Under the pieces are notes generated by a model that did not search any database, was not told the DNA's origin, and was given only the letters and a program-made list of their open reading frames with translations. Source: Clostridiales bacterium (lineage in GTDB: Bacteria > Bacillota > Clostridia > Oscillospirales > Acutalibacteraceae). From it: DNA of 50,409 bases. The DNA lies in contig JAAWNT010000016.1 in assembly GCA_022799115.1 (NCBI GenBank), positions 1-50,409 of the forward strand, read 5' to 3'. The position numbers and the translations under genes are program-made. This document shows positions 16,911 through 22,366 of the stretch, piece by piece. Numbering within the stretch: position 1 is the stretch's first letter; the number at the start of each line of letters is the position of its first letter.

Positions 16911-16975
16911 TTTGATCCCTCCCAATTTGCCATCTCGAATGAGTCGAACTCTTCTTGTGTGATTTTTCTTAGCAT
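16907..16975 (-). CDS. Possible 22-residue peptide
   Basis: ATG 16975 opens MLRKITQEEFDSFEMANWEG and ends with SerLys; its TGA overlaps the next ATG (ATGA). Upstream there is only a purine run (AAAGAAAG). The start of longer phage proteins often reads like this (MLRKITQEEF.), so it may be a decayed remnant. Kept because it fits the coupled chain. Confidence 0.35.
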   Translation of the reverse strand: MLRKITQEEFDSFEMANWEGSK

Positions 16976-16997
16976 GTTATTTCACTTTCTTTCTTTA

Positions 16998-17035
16998 CTA
17001 GTGTTTAGGGTTCTCCCTGGTCTTGGGAAGAGGGT
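16998..17035. repeat. Repeat R1, copy 1 (about 38 bp)
   Basis: Near-identical to 19432-19470: both share CTAGTGTTT and then GTTCTCCCTGGTCTTGGG with AGAGGGT, differing at a few bases. Each copy begins a few bases past the stop of an excisionase-like HTH gene on the - strand. Confidence 0.7.
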
Positions 17036-17039
17036 GTGC

Positions 17040-17261
17040 TTAAGCTGTTTCATATGCGCTACGGACTTGATCGGCCATCCAATTAATAAAATCAACCTTT
17101 CGGACCTTCCATAGATTTCCGTCGCGGAAAGCCGGGAATTGTCCGTTTTGGGCATTCTTTCGTAATCGGTCAACATTGGTGCTAAGGATCGCGGCGGCCT
17201 CTGCAAGGCTAAAGACAATTGGCAGTTCATCTTCACTACTATATTGCCGGTAATGGTTCAT
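17040..17261 (-). CDS. Excisionase-like HTH DNA-binding protein
   Basis: 73 residues with a winged-HTH of the excisionase/MerR type: FSLAEAAAILSTNVDRLRKN is the recognition HTH, followed by GQFPAFRDGNLWKVRKVDFI and NWMAD. ATG 17261 has AAAGGAGG at good spacing. It lies between the ORF6N antirepressor and the small-protein chain. It is similar in layout to the HTH protein at 19476-19739, and both are followed by the same 38-bp repeat. It may be the excisionase or an early regulator; the sequence does not decide. Confidence 0.75.
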   Translation of the reverse strand: MNHYRQYSSEDELPIVFSLAEAAAILSTNVDRLRKNAQNGQFPAFRDGNLWKVRKVDFINWMADQVRSAYETA

Positions 17262-17279
17262 GGTTGCGCCTCCTTTCTG

Positions 17280-18149
17280 TTACGCGGATTGTTTTGGCGG
17301 ACATGCGCCGTATTTAACGGCCATTTCCTTGACTACGGCCACATAAATCTCAATCAGCTTTTTGTCATCCGCGATAACATCAATTTTATTGAGCTTATCG
17401 CGCGTCGATTTACACACGCCCTCGTCGGCCATTCTGCGGCGTTTATTCGTCAAGCGGGTAGCTAGACTGACTCCAGCGCGGGCATCAACAAGGCTGTAGA
17501 TTTCCGCCTGCACATTCTGAATGAATTCGTTCCCACCCATTTTTTGAGCAATTCCAACAATCAGTTTCCGCGCGTCAGGCCGCCAGGAATTCGGATTTAA
17601 TGCCACCACGTCACGGAGGTCGTCGATCCGCTTGTTGGTATCTTCTAGGGCTTTTTCCTGCCGTCTCTGCTCCAATTGCGTTTGTGCAACGCTGTCGAAA
17701 ATGTGCTTGAACATTTGCAATTCGGGAGAAAGTTCTTGCATAGCTGCTTTTTCTTCACGCAAAGCGAAATACTCGTCGATCAGCTTGTCATGAATCTTCC
17801 AGGCAAGATCGGTATCCATGATTTTAATAAGCTTGGCATATCCGCGTTCGGATAAGATGTAAATATGTTCAGCTTGTACAATGGATTGTTTAGAATAACC
17901 GATGTTTTTGAGTAATTCTAACGTATCGCTCTGAACGATACGTTGACCTGCATCAATATAATCGACATTTTCGCTGAACCGCTTAATGTTTCGGTTTATT
18001 AGTTCCCGGATGTGGTATGCCTCCATCCCATGTATCTCGGCTATCGTTTTATCCGAAATGCATTTCTTGTCGGGGCCAAAGCCACCAAGGATTACCGGGA
18101 TTTCCTTTCCCATGAATGATTGCGTGCCGTTGATTTGCAGTTGATTCAT
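17280..18149 (-). CDS. ORF6N-domain phage antirepressor
   Basis: 289 residues. The N-terminal ORF6N/KilA-N-like DNA-binding domain spans about 10-110 (KTIAEIHGMEAYHIRELINR, then YSKQSIVQAEHIYILSERGY); a coiled linker with EQRRQEKALEDTNKRIDDLR follows, and the C-terminal ORF6C-type domain (RPDARKLIVGIAQKMGGNEF) completes the usual architecture. Such proteins counteract the lysogenic repressor. ATG 18149 is preferred: AAGAAGGA lies 6 bases upstream, while ATG 18155 is too close to it. The coding frame is open further upstream without a ribosome site. Confidence 0.88.
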   Translation of the reverse strand: MNQLQINGTQSFMGKEIPVILGGFGPDKKCISDKTIAEIHGMEAYHIRELINRNIKRFSENVDYIDAGQRIVQSDTLELLKNIGYSKQSIVQAEHIYILSERGYAKLIKIMDTDLAWKIHDKLIDEYFALREEKAAMQELSPELQMFKHIFDSVAQTQLEQRRQEKALEDTNKRIDDLRDVVALNPNSWRPDARKLIVGIAQKMGGNEFIQNVQAEIYSLVDARAGVSLATRLTNKRRRMADEGVCKSTRDKLNKIDVIADDKKLIEIYVAVVKEMAVKYGACPPKQSA

Positions 18150-18198
18150 TTTCATTCCTTCTTTCTTTGCTGCCCTGGCTGGGGCTGTTTTTTGTTTA

Positions 18199-18227
18199 TT
18201 GATTGGTATCCCTCCCTGTGGTATACT
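18199..18227 (+). promoter_or_regulatory. Sigma-A promoter for the 18,253 gene
   Basis: TTGATT (18199-18204), 17-base spacer, TATACT (18222-18227). It is 25 bases before the start codon of the only + strand gene in this stretch and faces away from the ORF6N gene. Confidence 0.7.
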
Positions 18228-18252
18228 TTGCACGAGAGAGGGGGTGAAAAAA

Positions 18253-18543
18253 ATGGATACAGTTTCTAAAGAGATATCAGATTTATCGGAAGAACAAAGA
18301 GATTTCTTGATCGCTTTTTGTCGAGAATATTTTGTTCCGACAGAAAGAATCAATATGAAACATTCGGCATACGGGCTTAAGCAGATGTTTAAATCAAAAT
18401 ACTTCTACATATCTCAGGAACAATTTGCACAAGCGATGGAAAAAGCAGGCTTTAAGGTGCTGAGGGGGAAAACCGGAAACGCAAATTTCAATATCAGTGA
18501 GCGATCTCCCTATTTCAAACACTTTCAGAAAGCGGTCTATTAA
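18253..18543 (+). CDS. Conserved phage protein, function unknown
   Basis: 96 residues, opposite in strand to its neighbours and with its own consensus promoter. ATG 18253 follows AGAGGGGGTG. The sequence has FCREYFVPTERINMKHSAYG, LKQMFKSKYFYISQEQFAQA and NFNISERSPYFKHF, a pattern seen in small phage proteins that look like compact winged-helix folds (helices plus a final beta stretch). Expression independent of the early operon suggests it may be made in the lysogen, for example as a lysogenic conversion or regulatory factor; this is inference. Its 3' end overlaps the next, convergent gene by 29 bases. Confidence 0.7.
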   Translation: MDTVSKEISDLSEEQRDFLIAFCREYFVPTERINMKHSAYGLKQMFKSKYFYISQEQFAQAMEKAGFKVLRGKTGNANFNISERSPYFKHFQKAVY

Positions 18544-18763
18544 GCTGGATAAGTAGCGTTACATGATTTCCTTCGGCTGGTAGCCGAACACCACCCTCTT
18601 CCAGTTCCCAGGTTTCGACGGCATGCGCGCCTTGTTTTTTCAGTTCTTCACACAGGGTGGATTTCCCAGTAGGGTAGTTTCGATCGCCATCAATAATGAT
18701 CGTGCAGCCGTGTTGTATCGCTAAAGCCACTAGCGCTTGCTGCGCGGTAGTTAATAGTCTCAT
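18515..18763 (-). CDS. Small P-loop-like phage protein
   Basis: 82 residues. MRLLTTAQQALVALAIQHGC is followed by TIIIDGDRNYPTGKSTLCEE, in which PTGKST resembles the end of a Walker A motif (residues about 31-36). The rest is too short for a full NTPase. Start ATG 18763 has GAAAGGA about 10 bases upstream, within one of the hairpin-SD cassettes. It overlaps the convergent 18,253 gene. Possibly a remnant of, or mimic for, an ATPase; unassigned. Confidence 0.6.
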   Translation of the reverse strand: MRLLTTAQQALVALAIQHGCTIIIDGDRNYPTGKSTLCEELKKQGAHAVETWELEEGGVRLPAEGNHVTLLIQLNRPLSESV

Positions 18764-18774
18764 TTTGTATCAAT

Positions 18775-18810
18775 CCTTTCCGCCGCTCTTTTGGGGCGGC
18801 GTTTGTTATG
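18775..18810 (-). repeat. Stop-hairpin-SD cassette, copy A
   Basis: On the - strand: CATAACAAACGCCGCC, loop, GCGGCGGAAAGG. The TAA is the stop of the RHH gene 18806-18961; the hairpin GCCGC/GCGGC follows, and the AAAGGA serves gene 18515-18763. Confidence 0.75.
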
Positions 18811-18961
18811 CGGTTTTCTGGTCGTCATTCTGTTTGACCCAATCCCGTAGAATTTGCAGGATCAGGGCGTTCTTTGAAATCCCCATTTCACGTGCTATAA
18901 AGATCAACTTGGTATTCAATTCGTATGGAATGCGTAAACCTGTCCTTACTCGTGTTGTCAA
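18806..18961 (-). CDS. Ribbon-helix-helix DNA-binding protein (51 aa)
   Basis: TTG 18961 with AGGAGGTG 8 bases before it. The N-terminal strand TTRVRTGLRIPYELNTKLIF and the helices IAREMGISKNALILQILRDW fit the Arc/CopG RHH fold, which dimerises to insert a beta ribbon in the major groove. It is divergent from another RHH gene at 19,083; the region between them contains inverted repeats that could be their shared operators. The product is likely a transcription repressor of the early region. Confidence 0.8.
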   Translation of the reverse strand: MTTRVRTGLRIPYELNTKLIFIAREMGISKNALILQILRDWVKQNDDQKTA

Positions 18962-18979
18962 TTTGATCTCACCTCCTTG

Positions 18980-19080
18980 ATTACATTATAAGGTGATGTC
19001 ACCTTGTTGTCAATAGGTTGATGAGATTTATTTTTGTGGTATATTAATGTTGCCATCATGACAACACAAGGAGGTCATTT
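18980..19080. promoter_or_regulatory. Divergent operator-promoter region between two RHH genes
   Basis: Contains a near-perfect palindrome AAGGTGATGTCACCTT (7-bp arms) near 18,990, and an inverted pair CCTTGTTGTCA / TGACAACACAAGG about 50 bases apart that flanks a rightward promoter-like TTGATG-N16-TATATT. These are good candidate sites for RHH dimers controlling both genes. Confidence 0.55.
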
Positions 19081-19082
19081 AT

Positions 19083-19259
19083 ATGCCGTCGAGCTTACCG
19101 CAATTCACAATTCGTATTGACCCGGAACTCTTAAAAAAGCTACGTTATGTGGCCGAATACAATGCACGTTCAGCCAATAGAGAAGTTGAAGTTCTCATTA
19201 GAGAGCACGTTGCACAGTTTGAAAAAGACCACGGAAAAATCAGCTTTGATGAGAAATAA
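19083..19259 (+). CDS. Arc-like ribbon-helix-helix protein (58 aa)
   Basis: ATG 19083 after AAGGAGGT. PSSLPQFTIRIDPELLKKLR gives the RHH ribbon and first helix; YVAEYNARSANREVEVLIRE is helix two with the Arc-like NREVEVLIREHV. This matches phage P22 Arc-type proteins closely in layout. It is encoded on the + strand against the early operon and is convergent with a third RHH gene, overlapping it by 20 bases. Probably a repressor acting on the divergent region to its left. Confidence 0.83.
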   Translation: MPSSLPQFTIRIDPELLKKLRYVAEYNARSANREVEVLIREHVAQFEKDHGKISFDEK

Positions 19260-19377
19260 ACTTTTCAATGGCAATCATCACAGTTTCATTGAAGCTTATT
19301 CCCATCTCATCCGCCTTCTGCTGCACCTGCTCTTTTAGGTCCGCCGGTAGGCGGATTGTTGTTTGTTCTCGTTCCAT
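19240..19377 (-). CDS. CopG/Arc-type ribbon-helix-helix protein (45 aa)
   Basis: ATG 19377 with AAGGAGGAG upstream, part of a hairpin-SD cassette. MEREQTTIRLPADLKEQVQQ and KADEMGISFNETVMIAIEKF give a complete minimal RHH domain. It ends inside the 3' end of the 19,083 RHH gene. Three RHH genes in 570 bases on alternating strands is unusual. An antitoxin-like role is possible, but no toxin gene is beside it. Confidence 0.78.
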   Translation of the reverse strand: MEREQTTIRLPADLKEQVQQKADEMGISFNETVMIAIEKFISHQS

Positions 19378-19384
19378 TACTCCT

Positions 19385-19418
19385 CCTTTCCGCCGCTCCT
19401 TTGGGGCGGCTTTTTATG
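19385..19418 (-). repeat. Stop-hairpin-SD cassette, copy B
   Basis: Same sequence as copy A but with a shortened end (CATAAAAAGCCGCC). The hairpin precedes GGAAAGGAGG, the ribosome site of gene 19240-19377. Confidence 0.75.
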
Positions 19419-19431
19419 CGGGTTTGTTTTG

Positions 19432-19470
19432 CTAGTGTTTTGGCGTTCTCCCTGGTCTTGGGTAGAGGGT
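19432..19470. repeat. Repeat R1, copy 2
   Basis: Second copy of the 38-bp repeat at 16998-17035, again just past the stop of an excisionase-like HTH gene (stop at 19476). Confidence 0.7.
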
Positions 19471-19475
19471 AGACA

Positions 19476-19739
19476 TTAAATAAGCGCAAAACCTTTGGTG
19501 TACCAAATATAAAAGGTTACAGTTGGGATTTTAAACGCGCGATATCCGTCTATATTTTTCTTCCAGTAAAAAGCAAACGGGCAGTTGCCGGTTTCAATAC
19601 ACGCTTTGAGATTTTCAGGATGAATACGAAGAAATCCCGCAGCCGCGTGCGTTGGAATGGATTCTGGGTACCGGTCGCACAATTCGTTCAGTTCTTCCAG
19701 TCTGTCATCTATACAGGCTGGAATTTTGATGCGGTTCAA
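19476..19739 (-). CDS. Excisionase-like HTH protein, second copy
   Basis: 87 residues from TTG 19739, which has AAGGAGATG at good spacing. After an N-terminal extension (NRIKIPACIDDRLEELNELC) comes an HTH-like segment, ESIPTHAAAGFLRIHPENLK, and a wing with FYWKKNIDGYRAFKIPTVTF then YIWYTKG. The order of elements parallels the protein at 17,040 (AAA-helix, basic wing, V.F..W end). The shared 3' repeat suggests both derive from one module. A DNA-binding role is likely; its target is not known. Confidence 0.65.
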   Translation of the reverse strand: MNRIKIPACIDDRLEELNELCDRYPESIPTHAAAGFLRIHPENLKACIETGNCPFAFYWKKNIDGYRAFKIPTVTFYIWYTKGFALI

Positions 19740-19749
19740 GTTGTCATCT

Positions 19750-19785
19750 CCTTTCCGCCGCTCCTTTGGGGCGGCTTTTGTTATG
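19750..19785 (-). repeat. Stop-hairpin-SD cassette, copy C
   Basis: CATAACAAAAGCCGCC, loop, GCGGCGGAAAGGAG on the - strand. It supplies the ribosome site of gene 19476-19739. Here the preceding gene stops 12 bases before the cassette, so the TAA is not used. Confidence 0.75.
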
Positions 19786-19796
19786 CTTGCGTTGGT

Positions 19797-19928
19797 TCAA
19801 GCAGGCTCCAGTTTGACGGCAAAATCATCAGTGGTGGTAATCTGGTCATCGGTTATCACCACAATCTCTTTATTTGTAGTAAGATCAACAATGCTTAATT
19901 TTGAGTATTGGCCCTCTAAAATTTCCAT
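19797..19928 (-). CDS. Small acidic phage protein (43 aa)
   Basis: ATG 19928 with AAAGGGG upstream gives MEILEGQYSKLSIVDLTTNK, then EIVVITDDQITTTDDFAVKL. It looks like a small beta-rich domain with alternating hydrophobic strands. No family recognised. It lies in line with the other early genes and is followed by hairpin-SD cassette copy C. Confidence 0.55.
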   Translation of the reverse strand: MEILEGQYSKLSIVDLTTNKEIVVITDDQITTTDDFAVKLEPA

Positions 19929-20072
19929 GAAGGCATCCCCTTTCTAGTTTTAAGATTGTATGCGTACAATGGGGTTCCAGAGTCTGTTTATAACGCGCTG
20001 ATGACAGCGGCATCCCACGGAAAATATTTTCACGCAAATATTAAAGACAGGTATTCGTACCAAAAAATTAGC

Positions 20073-20222
20073 TTAATCTAAGACCACTAACACGATTGAG
20101 GGGCCATTTACTGAGACTGTTTTGTCCTGGTACGGTTTCGCAATCGTCGCTTCTACGCCTTCGCGCTTTTGCAGTTCTTCAACCAAAGATTTTGTTGGTA
20201 TGTTGTTTAAGCTGTCGGCCAA
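20073..20222 (-). CDS. BC1881-family small phage protein (49 aa)
   Basis: TTG 20222 behind AAGGAAGTGAG. The sequence LNNIPTKSLVEELQKREGVE and the ending VNGPSIVLVVLD are the hallmark of the small BC1881-type proteins of Firmicute phages, found in the early region; their function is unknown. The frame is open further up to 20303 but without a ribosome site. It overlaps the preceding gene by 44 bases. About 140 bases follow it without a gene (19,930-20,072). Confidence 0.75.
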   Translation of the reverse strand: MADSLNNIPTKSLVEELQKREGVEATIAKPYQDKTVSVNGPSIVLVVLD

Positions 20223-20418
20223 TATTCTCACTTCCTTTCTGTTTGGATCGTACGTACTTTTCGGCCTGTCGGTGAGTGTCAAAATGGGCTGATTCATACA
20301 CAATAAAGGCTGGCATAGTATATCCGAGCATGCCGGGAATAGAAGCCCCGCCCTTGTGGGAAAGTCCGATTTCTGCTACATACCCTCCATGACCGCTTTC
20401 TCTAATTCTCCATTCCAT
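20179..20418 (-). CDS. Hypothetical phage protein (79 aa)
   Basis: ATG 20418 with AGGAGG from the adjoining hairpin-SD cassette. MEWRIRESGHGGYVAEIGLS, then a hydrophobic stretch and HFDTHRQAEKYVRSKQ. The N-terminal beta hairpin and a helix with His/Asp residues suggest a small alpha-beta fold. No family recognised. Its last 44 bases overlap the next gene in another frame, where the BC1881 protein begins. Confidence 0.6.
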   Translation of the reverse strand: MEWRIRESGHGGYVAEIGLSHKGGASIPGMLGYTMPAFIVYESAHFDTHRQAEKYVRSKQKGSENIGRQLKQHTNKIFG

Positions 20419-20432
20419 TTGTTTTAAGTCCT

Positions 20433-20468
20433 CCTTTCCGCCGCTCTTTTGGGGCGGCTTTTGTTATG
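20433..20468 (-). repeat. Stop-hairpin-SD cassette, copy D
   Basis: CATAACAAAAGCCGCC, loop, GCGGCGGAAAGGAGG on the - strand. TAA is the stop of gene 20464-20619 and AAAGGAGG the ribosome site of gene 20179-20418. Confidence 0.75.
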
Positions 20469-20619
20469 TGGATTTATGCTGGTCTTTGTAAGCGTCCATG
20501 CGGCCTTTGATATAGATTTGCTCGTCTCTGGGCAGCTCGGCAAATTTCTTTGCCATTTCCTGTAGATCCGCGATTGCTAAAGGGTCAAGGAAACGCGGCA
20601 GATTAACTGTTTTTTGCAT
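20464..20619 (-). CDS. First gene of the leftward early operon (51 aa)
   Basis: ATG 20619 with AAAGGAGGTG upstream gives MQKTVNLPRFLDPLAIADLQ, then EMAKKFAELPRDEQIYIKGR. All-helical, with a pattern typical of small Cro-like or phage-encoded regulators, but without a clear HTH. The frame is open further up to 20673 without a ribosome site. It is directly downstream of the consensus leftward promoter, and so the first product of the early operon. Confidence 0.68.
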   Translation of the reverse strand: MQKTVNLPRFLDPLAIADLQEMAKKFAELPRDEQIYIKGRMDAYKDQHKST

Positions 20620-20663
20620 GCTGTGCACCTCCTTTTGTGGCGTTGTATTTATTGCTTGGTTAT

Positions 20664-20692
20664 ACAATACCATAGCTCAGAGATTATGTCAA
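20664..20692 (-). promoter_or_regulatory. Leftward early promoter
   Basis: TTGACA (20692-20687), 17-base spacer, TATTGT (20669-20664). It drives the early operon and faces the repressor promoter. Partial direct repeats TAGCTCAGAG and TAACTCAGCA between them may be repressor operators. Confidence 0.75.
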
Positions 20693-20724
20693 GAGTGTTT
20701 TTATAACTCAGCAATATTTTTTTC

Positions 20725-20753
20725 TTGACTTAATCACAGCGTTATGCTTTAAT
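20725..20753 (+). promoter_or_regulatory. Rightward repressor promoter
   Basis: TTGACT (20725-20730), 17-base spacer, TTTAAT (20748-20753), 25 bases before the start codon of the first XRE repressor. Confidence 0.7.
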
Positions 20754-20777
20754 AGATAACAAGAGGAGGTGATACTT

Positions 20778-21164
20778 TTGGATACAATAAATCAAAGGAT
20801 CGCCGCATGCATTAAAGAGAGCGGGCTTACAAAAACCGCATTCGCAGAGAGGCTAAATGTAACTCAGCCATTTGTCTCGCAACTCGCAAACGGTAGCAAA
20901 GCCCCCAGCGACCGCACAATCGCGGATATTTGCAGGGAATTTGGAATATCCGAATCCTGGCTCCGTACTGGAGAGGGTGAAATGTTTATACAATTGTCGG
21001 ATGATGCTGATTTTATTCGAGTCATGACAGAGATCCAGGTATCAGATGATGAATTTATAAAAGCGTTGTTACGTTCATATTGGAATTTGGACGCCAAAGA
21101 AAAAGCCGCCATCCATAAACTGGTTGACGGCATGATTGATAAAAACAAAAAAGCCGAGGATTAA
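20778..21164 (+). CDS. XRE-family phage repressor (CI-like)
   Basis: 128 residues from TTG 20778, preceded by AGAGGAGGTG; the GTG at 20769 lies inside that ribosome site. HTH_XRE covers about 5-60: GLTKTAFAERLNVTQPFVSQ, LANGSKAPSDRTIADICREF, GISESWLRTGEGEMF. The helical C-terminus (DDEFIKALLRSYWNLDAKEK) probably dimerises. There is no S24 peptidase domain, so induction would not be by RecA-driven self-cleavage. Divergent from the early operon with overlapping promoters, this is the likely lysogeny repressor. Confidence 0.87.
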   Translation: MDTINQRIAACIKESGLTKTAFAERLNVTQPFVSQLANGSKAPSDRTIADICREFGISESWLRTGEGEMFIQLSDDADFIRVMTEIQVSDDEFIKALLRSYWNLDAKEKAAIHKLVDGMIDKNKKAED

Positions 21165-21175
21165 TTCCCCGGCTT
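21151..21175 (-). terminator. Terminator for the 21,161 gene, inside the repressor 3' end
   Basis: On the - strand AAGCCGGGG pairs with CCTCGGCTT and is followed by TTTTTG. The stems include the overlapping stop codons of both convergent genes. Confidence 0.7.
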
Positions 21176-21334
21176 CCGATTACTGATTATACTTTGTTCC
21201 AACAATACCGCATATGTAAGGATTTGCGACGTAAAAACAGAACTATTTCTTTGCAAGATGCAGCGTATCTCTTTATATAGCTCCTGTTGGTTTAGATAAC
21301 ATTTTTGCTCTGTTTGGCGTTCGATGCATTCCAT
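21161..21334 (-). CDS. Small helical protein (57 aa), possibly Spo0E-like
   Basis: ATG 21334 with GGGAGGA upstream. MECIERQTEQKCYLNQQELY, KEIRCILQRNSSVFTSQILT and YAVLLEQSIISN form two amphipathic helices with the spacing of Spo0E-type phosphatases, although the SQELD signature is not clear. It is convergent with the first repressor, overlapping it by 4 bases. If Spo0E-like it would affect sporulation signalling in the lysogen; the resemblance is weak. Confidence 0.55.
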   Translation of the reverse strand: MECIERQTEQKCYLNQQELYKEIRCILQRNSSVFTSQILTYAVLLEQSIISNRKPGN

Positions 21335-21496
21335 TTTCCGATCCTCCCGCGTTCGTGATTACCGTTATCCCACAAGAACAGAAAAGGGAACAACTGTTCT
21401 ATAGCGATACTCACATGATAATACTTTTACTTACTTTTTGCAATAGAATATTAGAAATTTTCTTACCATATATGTTCCGCCCTTTCTGTTATTGTT

Positions 21497-21542
21497 TTGT
21501 AAGGTTTTTGTTTGTGTTGTGATAATATAATAAACCTTACAA
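21497..21542. promoter_or_regulatory. 11-bp inverted repeat, candidate operator
   Basis: TTGTAAGGTTT (21497-21507) and AAACCTTACAA (21532-21542) are perfect inverted arms 24 bases apart; the loop contains ATAATATAAT. It lies upstream of the second repressor. A palindrome TTTTGTTTACAAAA overlaps that gene's -35 at 21592-21605. Confidence 0.55.
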
Positions 21543-21596
21543 GATTGCATATCAAGAATTTGGGAAATATATTCACATCTTCTACGGTTTATTTTG

Positions 21597-21625
21597 TTTA
21601 CAAAACATCATTATAGTGGTATACT
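21597..21625 (+). promoter_or_regulatory. Promoter of the second XRE gene
   Basis: TTTACA (21597-21602), 17-base spacer, TATACT (21620-21625). The start codon is 22 bases further on. The -35 sits inside a palindrome, so autoregulation is likely. Confidence 0.7.
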
Positions 21626-21647
21626 AAAAAAGGGGAGGTGCATAATA

Positions 21648-22217
21648 TTGACGAAAGAAGATTTATTACGCGGGATGATGGTAGCGCATTCCGGGAGCTT
21701 GCGCTCTTTTGCGAAAAAGGTGGGATTGCCTTACTCAACAATTACGGGATTAATGTCGCGCGGAATTGATACGGCAACTGCACAAACCTTATCTAAAATT
21801 TGCGACGAGTTGGGGATAACAGTCAATGATCTTTTGGCTGGAAACATGGCAACGAGCATTTCCCCGGCATCGGCTCAACAGCTTCGGCTACAAGAAATAA
21901 TGGAGGAAAAAGGGCTAACATACATTGATGTGGCCCAAAAATGCAACATCCCAGCCGCTACAATTCGCGGAATGCTGGAAAGTGGATCGGGCGATATATC
22001 TGTAGAATATCTTAGAAGATTAGCCCAGGGGCTTAATGTTACAGCCAATGAACTAATAGGCATAGAAAACCACAAGGCCGATAACATGAGCGCTATCGAG
22101 AGAATACAGTGTAGCTTAAAGGAGGCGTTTACGGCTTATGGTTTAGGCAGTATACCTTTAACTCCTAGCGACGCGGATCGTTGTATGCAAATTCTTGCGC
22201 TAGTCTTTAGAAAATAA
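21648..22217 (+). CDS. Tandem-HTH XRE-family regulator
   Basis: 189 residues from TTG 21648 behind GGGGAGGTG. Two XRE domains: residues about 5-65 (SGSLRSFAKKVGLPYSTITG, then TATAQTLSKICDELGITVND) and about 78-140 (EEKGLTYIDVAQKCNIPAAT, then ISVEYLRRLAQGLNVTANEL). A short helical tail ends in SDADRCMQILALVFRK. Two HTHs in one chain suggest binding to two operator half sites without dimerisation. It lies between the CI-like gene and the integrase, so it may be a second repressor or an integrase regulator. Confidence 0.85.
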   Translation: MTKEDLLRGMMVAHSGSLRSFAKKVGLPYSTITGLMSRGIDTATAQTLSKICDELGITVNDLLAGNMATSISPASAQQLRLQEIMEEKGLTYIDVAQKCNIPAATIRGMLESGSGDISVEYLRRLAQGLNVTANELIGIENHKADNMSAIERIQCSLKEAFTAYGLGSIPLTPSDADRCMQILALVFRK

Positions 22218-22273
22218 AAAACCGTCCCCTGGTGTTGGCGCACCAAGGAACGGCGACTATCAGCCAAGGGCCG

Positions 22274-22308
22274 ACAGTACGAATAGTCTCGCAACTATAT
22301 TGTACTGT
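22274..22308. promoter_or_regulatory. Inverted repeat upstream of the integrase
   Basis: ACAGTAC (22274-22280) and GTACTGT (22302-22308), with AATAGT and ACTAT extending the arms, fold over a 6-base centre. A second hairpin-like element (CCTGGTG/CACCAAGG) precedes it at 22,226-22,250. It may be an operator or leader element for the integrase; no clear U-tract follows. Confidence 0.4.
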
Positions 22309-22366
22309 AAAATCCCAGGGAATTCAAGCGGGGATTTTGCGCCCTTTTTTAAGGAGGTACAATATT

